Below are positions 37,567-49,000 of a stretch of 64,000 bases of DNA, piece after piece. Under the pieces are notes generated by a model. It searched no databases and was not told where the DNA came from. It worked only from the letters and a program-made list of their open reading frames with translations. A program made the translations under genes and the position numbers. Location of the stretch: positions 20,916,227 through 20,980,226 of the forward strand of contig NC_134515.1 in the NCBI RefSeq assembly GCF_027942865.1, in the 5' to 3' direction. Numbering within the stretch: position 1 is the first letter of the stretch; each line of letters begins with the position of its first letter. This stretch comes from Odontesthes bonariensis. Taxonomy: Eukaryota; Chordata; Actinopteri; Atheriniformes; Atherinopsidae.

Positions 37567-37639
37567 ACAAATTCAATTCAATTCAATTCAAAAATACTTT
37601 ATTTATCCCAGAGGGAAATTAAATGTTGATGTAGCTCAA

Positions 37640-39328
37640 TTAAATCAAGGAGTTATTATAGATGCTGATGGCTGTGGGCAGGAAAGATTTCCTGTAGCGG
37701 TCTGTTTTGCATCCAAACTGAAGAAGCCTTTGACTGAAGAGACTCTGTTTTCCGATAACAAGCTCATGGAGAGGATGTTCAGGGTTGTCCATAATTCTCT
37801 TGATTTTATGCAAAATCCTTCTTTGCATTATTGTCTCCAGAGGTTCCACAGTCGTCCCCAGAACAGAACCAGCCTTCTTTATCAGGTTGTTGAGTCTTTT
37901 TAGGTCCCTGGTTCTGATGCTGCTGCCCCAACAGATGACGCAAGAGGAAATGACGCTCTCAACAACAGACTTGTAGAAGATCTGCAACATCTTGTTGCAA
38001 ACCTTGAAGGACCTTAGCTTCCTCAAGAAGTACAGTCTGCTCTGTCCTTTCTTGTAGATTGCTTCACTGTTGTGTCTCCAGTCCAGTCTGTTGTCCACAT
38101 GAACACCAAGGTATTTATATTCCTCAACCACCTCCACTTTTTCTCCCATGATGGAAACGGGGTTCGATCTGACCCTGTTTCTCCTGAAATCTACAATCAT
38201 CTCCTTTGTTTTGTTAACATTCAAGATCAGATGATTATTCCCACACCATGCCACAAAGCGGTCCACCAGCTCTCTGTACTCAGCTTCTTGTCCATCTCTG
38301 ATACACCCGACAACTGCAGAGTCATCTGAATATTTCTGTAGATGACAGGAGTCTGACTTGTACTGGAAGTCTGAAGTGTACAGAGTGAAAAGGAATGGTG
38401 AGAGTACAGTCCCCTGTGGTGCTCTTGTGCTGCTGATCACCTGGTTAGACACACAATTCTTCAGTCTGACAAACTGTGGTCTGTTTGTCAGGTAGTCATT
38501 AATCCAGGTGATTGTTGAGGCCTCCACCTGAGTCTTCTGGAGTTTCAGACGAAGCAGATCAGGCTGGATTGTGTTAAATGCACTGGAGAAATCAAAGAAC
38601 ATGATCCTCACAGTGCTGCCTGCTTTGTCCAGATGACAGTGGGTTTGTTGAAGCAGGTGTATGATAGCGTCTTCAACTCCAACTCCATGGCGATAAGCAA
38701 ACTGCAGGGGGTCCTGATATGTGCTGGTTTGCTTACACAGGTGGGTCAACAGGAGTCTCTCCAGGACCTTCATGATGTGGGATGTCAGGGCAACAGGTCT
38801 GTAGTCATTGATGTCTGAAGGGTGAGTTTTCTTTGGTACCGGAACCAGACAGGATGTCTTCCACAACAGTGGTACCTTCTCTTGGGTCAAGCTAAGGTTG
38901 AAAAGGTGTTGCAGAATCCCACAGAGCTGCTCTGCACAGGCCTTCAGGACTCGGGGGCTGACACCATCTGGACCTGCAGCCTTGTTCCGGTTCAGTCTCT
39001 CCAACTGCCTCTTCACCTGACTTCTAGAAACAGAAAAGTGGGAGGGGGAGGCAAAGGGGACAGCAGCATCTCCTGATTGGGTTGAAGACAAACTAGTGGA
39101 AGCAGAAGAATCCATGACTGAGGTGGAGGTGGAGATGTTACAGGAAAGCTGTGGGTCAGAGGAGGGTGGGATGTCTCTTTGGCTGGGAACAGGAGGGGAG
39201 GATGGTGAGCTTGTTCCTGAACTGAACCTGTTGAAGAATGTGTTCAGCTCATTTGCTCTGTCCAGACTTCCATCCATCCGATCCTCCCTCTGCTTGAGGC
39301 CTGTGATCTTCTTCATTCCTGACCACAC
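37640..39328 (-). pseudogene. LINE reverse transcriptase domain (frame after the break)
   Basis: 562 open codons encode the reverse transcriptase and C-terminal region. Visible motifs in order are AAGPDGVSPRVLK (finger, near residue 115), DYRPVALTS, the palm A motif FFDFSSAFNTI, the B motif RAPQGTVLSP, the C motif YSDDSAVVG with both catalytic aspartates, then NVNKTKEMIVDFRR and YKYLGVHVD. The polymerase core shows no stop, so it is young. The upstream part continues in another frame past about 39372, which shows that this is the C-terminal half of a broken polyprotein, not a separate gene. Confidence 0.88.
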
Positions 39329-39371
39329 ATCTCTGATATTGTTCCTCTGCAGTTTACTCTCAAGCTTCTTT

Positions 39372-40379
39372 CTACACCTCCTTGCTCTCTCTGATCTTGA
39401 CTTTGAGCTGCTTCTGTATACTCCTCAGTAACTCCCTGTCTCGCTCCCTAAAGGCTCTTTTTTTCTTGTTCAATAGTTCCTTTAGCTCACTGGTGATCCA
39501 GGGTTTGTTATTAGGGAAGCATCTCACTGTTCTGGTGGGGATGGTGTTGTCCACACAGAAGTTTATATAGTCTGTCACACACTCAGTCATGGCATTAATG
39601 TCCTCTCCATGTGGCTTACAAAGAGAAATCCAATCAGTTGCATCAAAACAACCCTGTAAGGCTTCTTCAGCTTCATGTGACCACTTTCTAACAGTCCTTT
39701 TTGTGACAGGTAGTCTCTGGACAAGGGGTTTATATGCTGAACAGAGAAAAACAAGGTTGTGATCTGATTTACCCAGGGGAGGTCTTGATTTGGAAATGTA
39801 TGAATCCTTGACATTTGTGTAAAACAAATCCAATGTCTTGTTTTCTCTGGTAGAGCAGCTGACAAACTGTTGAAAAGTTGGCAGTGTAGCAGAGAGTGAG
39901 GCATGATTAAAATCACCAGATATTGCCACAAAAGAATTGGGGTGTAGTGTCTGTATCTTAGCAACAACGGAACTGATGACATCACATGCAGTGTCGGCAA
40001 CAGCTGAGGGTGGAATGTAAACAGCCACCAAAACAACACTGGAGAACTCTCTTGGCAAATAATATGGACGAAAACTTACTGCCAATAGTTCAATGTCAGG
40101 ACTGCAGAGACGACTCTTCACAGTAACATGTCCTGGGTGACACCATCTGTTGTTGACAAGCACTGCCAATCCACCCCCTTTCCTTTTCCTGCTACTCTTT
40201 AAATCTCGATCTGCTCGTACAGTCAGGAAGCCCGGCAGAGAGACGCTGGAGTCGGGGATATGATCCTGCAGCCATGTCTCAGTAAAACACATAATGCTAC
40301 ATTCCCGATATTCTTGCTGAGTCCTTGTCAAGGCTAGAAGTTCATCCAACTTGTTAGCTAACGATCTTACATTTCCCAT
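39372..40379 (-). pseudogene. LINE AP-type endonuclease domain (frame before the break)
   Basis: 335 codons start at an ATG (40379) followed by GNVRSLANK. Key endonuclease signatures are the TETWL glutamate, VAVYIPPS, the SGDFNH Asp/Asn pair and the SDHN Asp/His pair near the end of the fold. The enzyme nicks target DNA to prime reverse transcription. The frame stops right after KIRESKEV, while the next frame continues with an uninterrupted basic linker leading into the reverse transcriptase. This means a one-base type frameshift separates the two halves. Apart from this break the domain appears intact. Confidence 0.85.
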
Positions 40380-40554
40380 GATGACGGATGGCAGAGATGG
40401 TTTGAACTTCTCTTATGTTATAACATAAAAACAATAGAGATGATAACAAATTTCCAAGAAGCTTTGTCTAAGCGGTGCATATCTTACTAATTGCCTTGTA
40501 ATCTACAGAATTTACAGCTCTTTGTTCTAGATCCAAGCACTCAGCTCAGCTAGT

Positions 40555-40916
40555 CCAGTCCAGAGTCCAGACTAAACATGGAGAAGCAGCATTTAGCTGT
40601 TCTGCTGCAAACGAGTGGAACAAACTGCCAGTGGAGATTAAACTTTCACCAAATAAAGACATTTTTAAATCCAGGTTAAAAAAAATTGTTTTCTCATGTG
40701 TCTATGCATGAAATCTGCACGCTATCTTTTAACTTATCTAGACTGTTGCTTGTTTTTAATTATTTTAATTTATTTTAATTATTTTATTTGTTTCTCTTTA
40801 TGTTCTTTTATGTATTCTTAATGCTTCTTCCACTCCCCGCTGTAATGCTTTTATTTTATGTAAAGCACTTTGAATTGTTTTGTACATGAAATTTGCTATC
40901 CAAATAAACTTTTCTT
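40555..40916 (+). repeat. 3' end of a second LINE family
   Basis: The block ends with TGTAAAGCACTTTGAATTG followed by TGAAATTTGCTATCCAAATAAAC, the characteristic 3' terminus of a widespread fish LINE. Before it come the last codons of a LINE C-terminus (a GTNCQWRL-like track where the consensus has WN.LP..LR) and an A/T-rich 3' UTR. It is 5'-truncated, points right and stands head to head with the LINE at 37.6-40.4 kb. Confidence 0.75.
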
Positions 40917-41426
40917 GCTCACATACTTGAAACAACACAGCAGCTGAGCCACCAACAGCATTACCAACATTCTGAGACTCAGTGGCCTTATCAGCTTGTC
41001 CTCTTTTAGCACTCCTCTGGGTAGCATCCAAAACAAACTTTTCTGTTTCCACTACATAGTCCACTGCTCCCCTTGTGGATTCCAGCGCAGAAACTTTCAA
41101 ATATTTTGTATCAAGGCACAGATGCCTGAATGGCTGAGACAATACACTGGTGATCAGTCCCATTAATATGTCATCCACAGCGTTTGTTCAAACCTCTCTG
41201 TCCTTCATACCATTCGTGCCTGGCTCTGTCCTCCCTCCATCACTCAGCTTAGCAGTTGTTCCTCTATAAGGACATTTTCTAACTAGCGCCTTAATTGTAG
41301 TGATAAAATCTACGTGCTCATTGGTCATCATCCCCTCTGCTTTCCCTTTGTGTGGAAAATATTTATGATGAACATGGTGCTGCTCCCTGTCACTGATGAC
41401 AGAAATCCATTGGGCCTTCCATTTCA
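40917..41426 (-). other. unidentified long reading frame with one stop
   Basis: On the minus strand one frame stays open from about 41448 to 40900 except for a single TGA at 41190-41188. The two segments (41448-41188 and 41178-40798) are in the same frame and together give some 170 sense codons with ordinary protein-like composition. The region lies exactly between a LINE 3' end and a MITE. It could be an exon remnant, a captured gene piece or the inside of an unknown transposon. I recognise no domain. Confidence 0.3.
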
Positions 41427-41430
41427 TTAA

Positions 41431-41934
41431 AGGAGAACTCCGGGGCATTTATATTTAAAACATTACAACAATATTACTGGGCATGTATTGTTGTAATGTT
41501 TTAAATACTTGAACGCAGTTTTTCTAGAGAAGATAATTGTTTTGTATATGGGAGTATCGTCCATTGACTCTTTTGGGCTTTCACATGCGCGAGCGTACAA
41601 CTAACCGGTGAGTTACATGCTGTTTATAAAGTTGTTTTGTAACGTCCCTAGCCAGTAATGTGAGAACCATGCATATGGTTTTGATGGTAAGGCTTGTGAC
41701 TTTATTGTCGGATGGTTTATAAAGTGGTGTGACGTTTCTGCAGTGTGCAAGTTGTTGTTTTACGTGGAAGGGTTAGCGCTTGCCCCTAGCCACCACGTAT
41801 TAGCCTCGCATGACAGGCTGATCAAACAGCGCGATCTCCACACAGGGAGCGCAGATTTGCACCTGTCTGTGTCCTATCAGTATTTGACAACCTCTAGCAA
41901 TGGAAATGCGCTTCAAATGCCCCGGAGTTCTCCT
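41431..41934. mobile_element. TTAA-flanked MITE, copy C, with perfect 20-bp termini
   Basis: The left end AGGAGAACTCCGGGGCATTT (41431-41450) is repeated as an exact inverted copy at 41915-41934. TTAA flanks both sides (41427-41430 and 41935-41938). Just inside the left end is a perfect 20-bp palindrome (arms 41454-41473 and 41486-41505, loop of 12), which would fold into a strong hairpin. The 504-bp element has no transposase. The TTAA duplication suggests mobilisation by a piggyBac-type enzyme, and the perfect termini suggest recent movement. Confidence 0.9.
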
Positions 41935-41938
41935 TTAA

Positions 41939-43546
41939 GAATAGGTTTGCTTTGTAACTTCTTGCCCTGGGTACTGAGCTCGTATATCTACAGGGACATT
42001 ACCGTGAATAAAAATGTTATCTGGATTGTACAGAAACTCCAACCTAAACCTAAAGAGAATTTTCCTGTGAAACAACTGTAAAACTCTGGTGTCAAATTTA
42101 AGCTCACACATCTTAACAAGACATTAGTTGTAATACTATACTATTAAATATATACATAGTGCACTTTTTGCATATAAAGTAAAAGAAAAATGAATTATAT
42201 GCTATTTCTTTATACAGAAACAAAGTAGAAAACCGAAACAATTTTCTCTTTGATTGATATTTAATTAATGTTCCATTTATATTACTGAACATTATGCATT
42301 GCCCCCAGTCTTTATTACTCAGTGGCTTAAAGCCAGTGAGGTGGTACAAAAGCACTCCACGAATGAAGTTTGTTCAACAAGTTATTTTTGCCAATCCGTT
42401 AATTTAAAACACTCTGACAACGAGGATTGTCTTACAAGGCAGCGACTCACTACATTCAAGCTGTTAGTGAGCGAGAGTGGGGGAGGTCTGGCTGTCAGGA
42501 AATACTATTTCATCTTGTGAAATTACAACCGACTTCTGTTATTTGCCAACTTAATTCAGTGGTAACCTACAGTTACAAAGACTTGGAGTAAGATGTTGTA
42601 CAGCCACCACAAATGTACAGAAATTCCTTAGAAAGAGCATCAATCATTGTTTTGTTTTTTTACTGTAAGGATCAAGTAGTGATATCAAGGCATTTGGTTT
42701 GATCATACCAGAAATGTTTTGGAAAGGCTGCTGCTGTTTGAAAGTACAGAGGGAAATGAGTAATACCTGCTGTCTGATAATGTGAAACATTTCAAACGTC
42801 AGACTTCAGCCTATTTGCATACCAACTGCCATGTTCCACGCTCACCTGACACAAGTTTTCATTATCTCCATGTGATATTATCTTGTGATAAATATTGGCC
42901 CATACATACTGAAGAAGAACTGCCAAATGCTATGACTTTAAAGCTCACAAGAAATTAACATTGAACTTAGAATTTGAGGTTTATCTATTGGCCACACATT
43001 TGAACGGGATGCCAAGATGTATCATTACTGCAAGTTTTCCTGATGAGTAAGTACTTTTTCTCAGGTTCAATTTTAAGGTCCCCTTTCACTTCAAAATATA
43101 TTTTGTTTTTTCTTCCCTTTGGGCGTTTAACCGTCACTGTACCATGTGGAAACTTGCAGTTGTGTGCGCTGCACATTTTCTTTCCTGCAAAGAAGCACAT
43201 TTCCTATTCTAGGTAGTTGACCTTTTTTTTTTTACTGGAAAACTATCTCAGACGGGCTTGTTTTGTGTTTTTCCACACATACATGTGCGGAGGAGGTCTT
43301 TAAATGTAATTGAGTGGCATTAGATGGCAAACTTTGAGTCATACAGTACCAAAAAACACACATATGTGTCGGTTTATAAAGATTATTGTATTGTTTTTTT
43401 TAAGGAAAATGTCAGTCATCAACAACCAACAACACAAAGTCTCCATCGAGTAGTCTCGACCCCCCCTTTAGCCACCCTGTGCAATATTGAAAGGGGCGGT
43501 CTGGAAAAGAGTCTAAGCGGATCCTGCGGTGTTTTGTATGCGCGCG
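41939..43546. other. upstream region of tspan2
   Basis: No coding exon or clear repeat. It becomes less AT-rich toward 43.4 kb. The promoter of tspan2 must lie near its right end or in the following microsatellite, but no TATA box at a convincing distance is visible. Confidence 0.4.

Positions 43547-43637
<91 letters not shown>
43547..43637 (+). repeat. compound (GT)n(GA)n microsatellite before tspan2 exon 1
   Basis: About ten GT units turn into about 36 uninterrupted GA units, ending 121 bp before the tspan2 start codon. It is likely in the 5' UTR or core promoter. Long GA tracts are prone to length variation and can form triplex DNA. Confidence 0.9.
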
Positions 43638-43640
<3 letters not shown>

Positions 43641-43758
43641 CTGCCTCTGGGCGCACAAGTGCTGCCGAGTGGACCGTTATTGTCACATTGTGCGAATCCA
43701 GTTCAGCCGTCCAACCATCTCGCCGGGGTAATACAAAACACAGTCACATCCTGCCGAC

Positions 43759-44558
43759 ATGGGGAAGGTGATAGGAGGAATGAAGTGCGTCAAATACCTT
43801 TTGTTCGTGTTCAACTTCATATTCTGGGTAAGTGCACGTTTTCTGTTGAGCTGCCTGATGGTGAGATGCAACTTGTGCGCAGGCTAAGGAAACCCTTAGC
43901 AAGTGCAGCAGTGCAGAAAGCCTAGCCGGTAGTTACGATTAGACTTTATCGGACAGAATATGTTTTATCCTCTTGTCGGACTTGTGCTTGTCCAGAGTGA
44001 ATTTGTCCGGCGCAGAAAGGGTGATAGTCGGAGGTTTTTAGTTTTGGCTCACCGGGCTCAAATCAGATTTTCCACCGAGGAAAAAAAAAAACGCCCCCCA
44101 CCCTCCTCCTCCTCCTCCTCCTCTTCCTCCTCCTTTCCCGGGGAAGTATGTTTTTGAAAGGAAGACTGAATGAAAAGACAGAGAGGGGAAAGCGATTGAG
44201 GCAGCATGGAGAACAAACTCTTGGCTTCCCGCGTCACATTGGCAAACACTGCACACCTCACTCATTATCTGACGTTATTATAACCACCCCGCCCTGCTTG
44301 CTCTTTTACATTTCCAAGGCATTTAAAAGATGGCCCTTGTGACAAAATCTGAGACAAACAGTCAAGTGGCTGTGAAAGGTGTGTGTATGCCTTGCAGGGT
44401 GGCTTTGGCCTATTGTCCTCCTCGTGTACCCATCCTGGTTGACATCTTTTCTCACACATGAAGACGTTGTCGGTCTTCTTATGGATAACCTTTGTGCTTC
44501 TGTGCACACTTTAGCTTATGTGCCACAATTCACTCTAATCACTGGTGGAAAAAGATCC

Positions 44559-44631
<73 letters not shown>

Positions 44632-45945
44632 GAGAGTTTCCAACAAGCATCTGTAGAGTGGATCAGGCGTTAGTACACAGTGAATGGATCCATTGTGACA
44701 GCAGGACAATGGCATAATTTCGGTCTGCTGCTTTGGGCCAGCTAAGCAGCAGTCCTTGTCAGGGCCCTAAATGCAGCGGCCCCAACAGTCCCACCACTGA
44801 CTTCTCCTGTCTTCGCTTAGAGCAACCCATATCTCTGAGTGTGGACACAGGCAAAAAAAGATTAAAAAAATGATACAGATGACACTCGGGGTGTGGAAGA
44901 GGATGAGGGAATGTCTGATAGATGGAGAAGTACGCAGTCTTGGTGAGGAATACACAGCGTGAGGAGGACAGTGATTGCAAAAGGGAAGAAAAGGGTCACG
45001 GGGAGATTGAGAGGGATATTCACGTGCGTGAGTGCGCACACACATGGCAAAAAGAGGGACAGTTGGCAGGAATTTGACCCAGATACGGATAAAATAGATC
45101 AGTACAGTGATGCTACAGTTATACACTGCAGACGCATGCTGATTTCATTTTTTTATTGCACAGTACCACAAATGAACTCGTCTCTTTTTTTTGCTTTGCC
45201 AGTCAAAAAAAGGGAGTTCACATTTTCCACCATTCTGAGCCACAGTTGCCCACCAGTCATAAATCATAACCACAGCGACACAATCCCACACTGGCCCGCA
45301 GCCCCTCTGTTTGTGTTGTTTGTAGAGGGAGAGACCATGAGAAGTGTGTCTGTGAGATGATGGCAAATGGAGGAAGAGCAGATATGATTACGCTCAAATC
45401 TCCCTGTGAGATCCCCAGTGGACAGCAGCAGAGACAGTGGTACAGCTGCCTCTTTTGGATATGCTGTTAGGCTGTATGCGGTGGACAGATGCACAGACTT
45501 CTATTCCAGAAATAACACTGTGACGTGATGAATGAAGAGTGACATACACCACAGTTGGTAATTAGCCGACCCTCGATAGACACACAGCCATGGTTAATTT
45601 ACCTTTTTTAGTTAAAAATTAAGCCAGTGTGGCAACTTTTTTTTTCAGAGTGCTATGCACAAAGCTACTTTTCCATGGATTTTCCCCTCACTGTTTCTAA
45701 GCGACAGTGTTTTGGAAATGCTCTGACTTTTGTTGCCTTTATTGGTTAAATTGGATAGTTGGTGAAAAAAAAAATACATTTTTATTTTCAGGGGCTACGG
45801 ATTTCATTCCAGGCTCACTTCAAAGTATAATATAGTTACAATTTAAAAGCGTAGAAAGAAAAATAAAAAAAAACTCATCATCAATTCCAGCACGACCCTT
45901 ATAGAACCTTATTTCTGTGGGACATGTGGTTCATGTGTCCAACAC

Positions 45946-46028
<83 letters not shown>

Positions 46029-49000
46029 GCACTGGTCACAGGTCTCAACAGCTGGGAATCCAGGACAATGATATTTTGAAGTAATACATTAATACGCTGT
46101 CTGTTTTAACACAAGTCGTGATGTTTTCCTTTCCATAACCATGTAGTTTTTAATGCTTAAACCTCAACATCTTATTTTCATATACTTCATATGCTTACCT
46201 TCAACCCGCAGCGAACAAAACCCAAAATGAAACATTTCGCCAATGGTTGGGATGATTTAAAGTCTCCTGTTTGGTAGTTGTGTGTACCTTCACCACCCAA
46301 CCCCTCTGAGCTACAAATGCAGACTTTTGTCATCTTTTAAATGGGCTGTAACAGTGTTGTCATGTATTCGATACAGTTTTCCTCTATGTAGATAAGCACA
46401 AAAAAACCCAAAATAAAATTCATGTCTATGCATTAATCAATAGATTCAGTTTTAATGCCGCATAGTCACAACAACCTGGCATTTTTGTAGATATCTCATG
46501 TTCTAATCAGCAGAAAACATTATTCTTCTCATGTTGGACATTGCTGAAGAATGTTTTCCCTTCTGTCTGAAGCACTCTCATTCGGCTCTCTTCTCCCTAA
46601 CAGCCTCTCCTGAAAGGCCCAGGTTCATCAGATGAATGTTCAAAGGTGGCAGAGGGCGAGGCAGCTGCTCATTCTTTGTTTGAGATAGCTAAAGTAGCCA
46701 TCAGACAGGCATTATTCAAATTTTTCTTCATGCTGATGTTGCAAAGCAAGAAAGAAAAGATGCAACACACTAAAGCAAAGGGATGCAGGGGTTCAAAGGG
46801 CACGTGCCTGCTCAATGCCGCTGTGTAAAAAGAAAAAGATGGTATGAAAATAGATACTACACTGAATATGTGATCAGTGATCAAACTATCTTGAAAACTT
46901 CACATGGTAAAGGGGCTGGAGCCTATGATGTTTTTTAGTTGGACTTACAGCCAGATTTCTAGGCTGCTGCGAATAGGAAAGGCAACATTTTGAAGATTTC
47001 TGATAACATGTAGACTTTAGATTTATAGCTGATATCGCTCGCACATTCAGCCCTGCAAACACACCGTATTGTGCTAGTTGATGTGGGCCTTTGCACTCCA
47101 CCACCCTTGCCTGTCACTAAGCACAATGGGATTTACGCCACCCATAATTATCTCACTCCTATGTACGGTACTCTCTCGTTCTGCCCATCATGTTAATGTG
47201 GCCTTACATTGGTTTTCCCAAACATGAACCAGACGCAGCACTAGTTTGATTACTGGCTTCAATTACAGATGGATTTGAAGAATTTTACAACTGTATTTTA
47301 TTCTATTTTTTGCTTTAATTTACAGTGAAGTTCTTTGTTTTTTTTCCTCCAAAAGTGCCACTGTATCCGACCAAGACCACAGCCCTTTGTCAGCTCAACC
47401 TCTGCTCTCATGGAAATTCCTCTCACGAAAAAACACTCTTTAACTGCGTCATTAAAAAGTCAGCTTTAAACTGTAAAAGAACCTCAATAAAGCTTCGGCA
47501 CAGACATTTCCATCCCCGCCTAGGATTATCCAGACAGACAAATGTCTTCAGAGATATTGGAACAGAAAAGGACACAGGGAAACCAGGGAAACAGTTTTTC
47601 TTCACTGTGATATATGTTTCATTCCTATCAAGCTAGTTTTAGCCCGATTCTTTCATTGGAAGCCCAAGAACAAGCTGGAGAAATCCTAAGTTAAACAAAG
47701 TATTTATTAGTGGTCACATGTAAAGTATTGCAGCGTTGGACTCGGAGGGACAGAGCTCTCGCAGGAAATCCGTCAGCCCGAGCTTCGATATCCGGAAATA
47801 TTTCATATTTATGAAATATTGTACTTACAGAGGTTGTACTTACACACGACCGAGTATAATTGTCAAGCTATTAGTGACATGAGCAGGCCAACCACCGTCT
47901 TTGTCTTGTTCTTTGGATGTGATAAACAACGTGTGTGTGTGTGAGTGTTGTTTTAGGCGTGTTTCTAATGTACCAGACCTATCTGACCCGATAGAGAAGC
48001 TTCATCATTCTGACCCAGTTATTTAGTCCCGTTATGCCATCTTAAAGTCTTGGACCATTCAAGGACACATGTTGCGTAGTATGAGCAGAGTGGAAAAGTA
48101 CAAAATAGGAACATGTCTTATTTAGAACAATACAAAATATGAATACATAATGTCTAAGAACAAAGCCAGTTATAACACAAGCAACACTGACGGAAGGGAA
48201 TTTTGGTCTATAGAAACACAGAACAGGAGAGTTTATCCTTGCAGAGCTGAACAAGATTAATCTGAATCTGTGTCGGCTGACAGAAGAAAAAAAAAAAAAG
48301 ATGACGCCCTCTCAAATGACTTACTCTCTTCTTTTATTTCTTCCCTCTCTCTTTCTTATACTCTTTCGTTGTGTCTGTTTCCCTCCTATTGTGCAGTAGA
48401 GCGTGTAGTCACTGGGAGACAGTAAGTCTTTGTCCTTTGGGCAGAGGGAGATTGGAGGGGAGAGGCTGTGCTGAGGTGAGGTGGGGTAGGGGAGGATACA
48501 TGGGGATAAATCAGAGTGCGGGTAGACTCAGCTTGAGAGGCAAAGAAAAGGGAGGGGTGTGGGAGGTTAATGGGGGGGGGGGGGGTGCAGGGGGGTATGA
48601 AAGCTGAGAGGTGTTAATGGGGCCGTCGGGATAGTCAGGCTCATGAGTGCCAGTGTTAGAGTTGAATTTAACATGTCAGCTACTGATTGCAGGCTTTGAA
48701 AAGGCTTTTGAATGTAACCATAAAAGGGATGACAATTGGCTGAGAACAAACCTCTTATCAACCATAAACCAACCACATCCTCCTCCATACAGCGTCAATA
48801 CAATCTTCAGTGTCTTTGAAAGCTTTTCTCCTCCACCGCCGCGTGCATGTCCCTCCAGACTCCAGGAGATCCAGACTCCTCCGCTCTAACTCAGCCGAGC
48901 TCAGTAAATCCCCAAACCTACAGCCTTTGCTTGGCTTTGGTCTATCACTTTGGACCTGCTAATCCTGAAACCCCAGGAGCTCAGCCGCCCCATACATCAC

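Larger units (their letters stand above)
37567..40440 (-). mobile_element. nearly complete non-LTR retrotransposon (CR1/L2/Rex1 type)
   Basis: On the minus strand the element runs from about 40440 to an AATAAA-containing 3' end (TTCCCTCTGGGATAAATAAA) and a (TTGAA)n tail at 37567-37592. It encodes an AP-type endonuclease and then a reverse transcriptase. The two are in different frames only because of one small frameshift near 39372. The YSDD active site, one-polyprotein layout and microsatellite tail fit the CR1/L2/Rex1 group. No target-site duplication is evident, and the 5' limit is uncertain because no conserved 5' sequence is visible. An older fragment of the same family lies at 3383-4072. 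Confidence 0.9.

Noticed and set aside
43324-43925. Open frames rich in Arg-Glu or Leu-Ser across 43.4-43.9 kb
   Set aside because: They are translations of the (GA)n microsatellite, which is open in several frames and both strands.
44379-44717. 112-codon frame with a Val-Cys run
   Set aside because: Translation of the (TG)n microsatellite in tspan2 intron 1.
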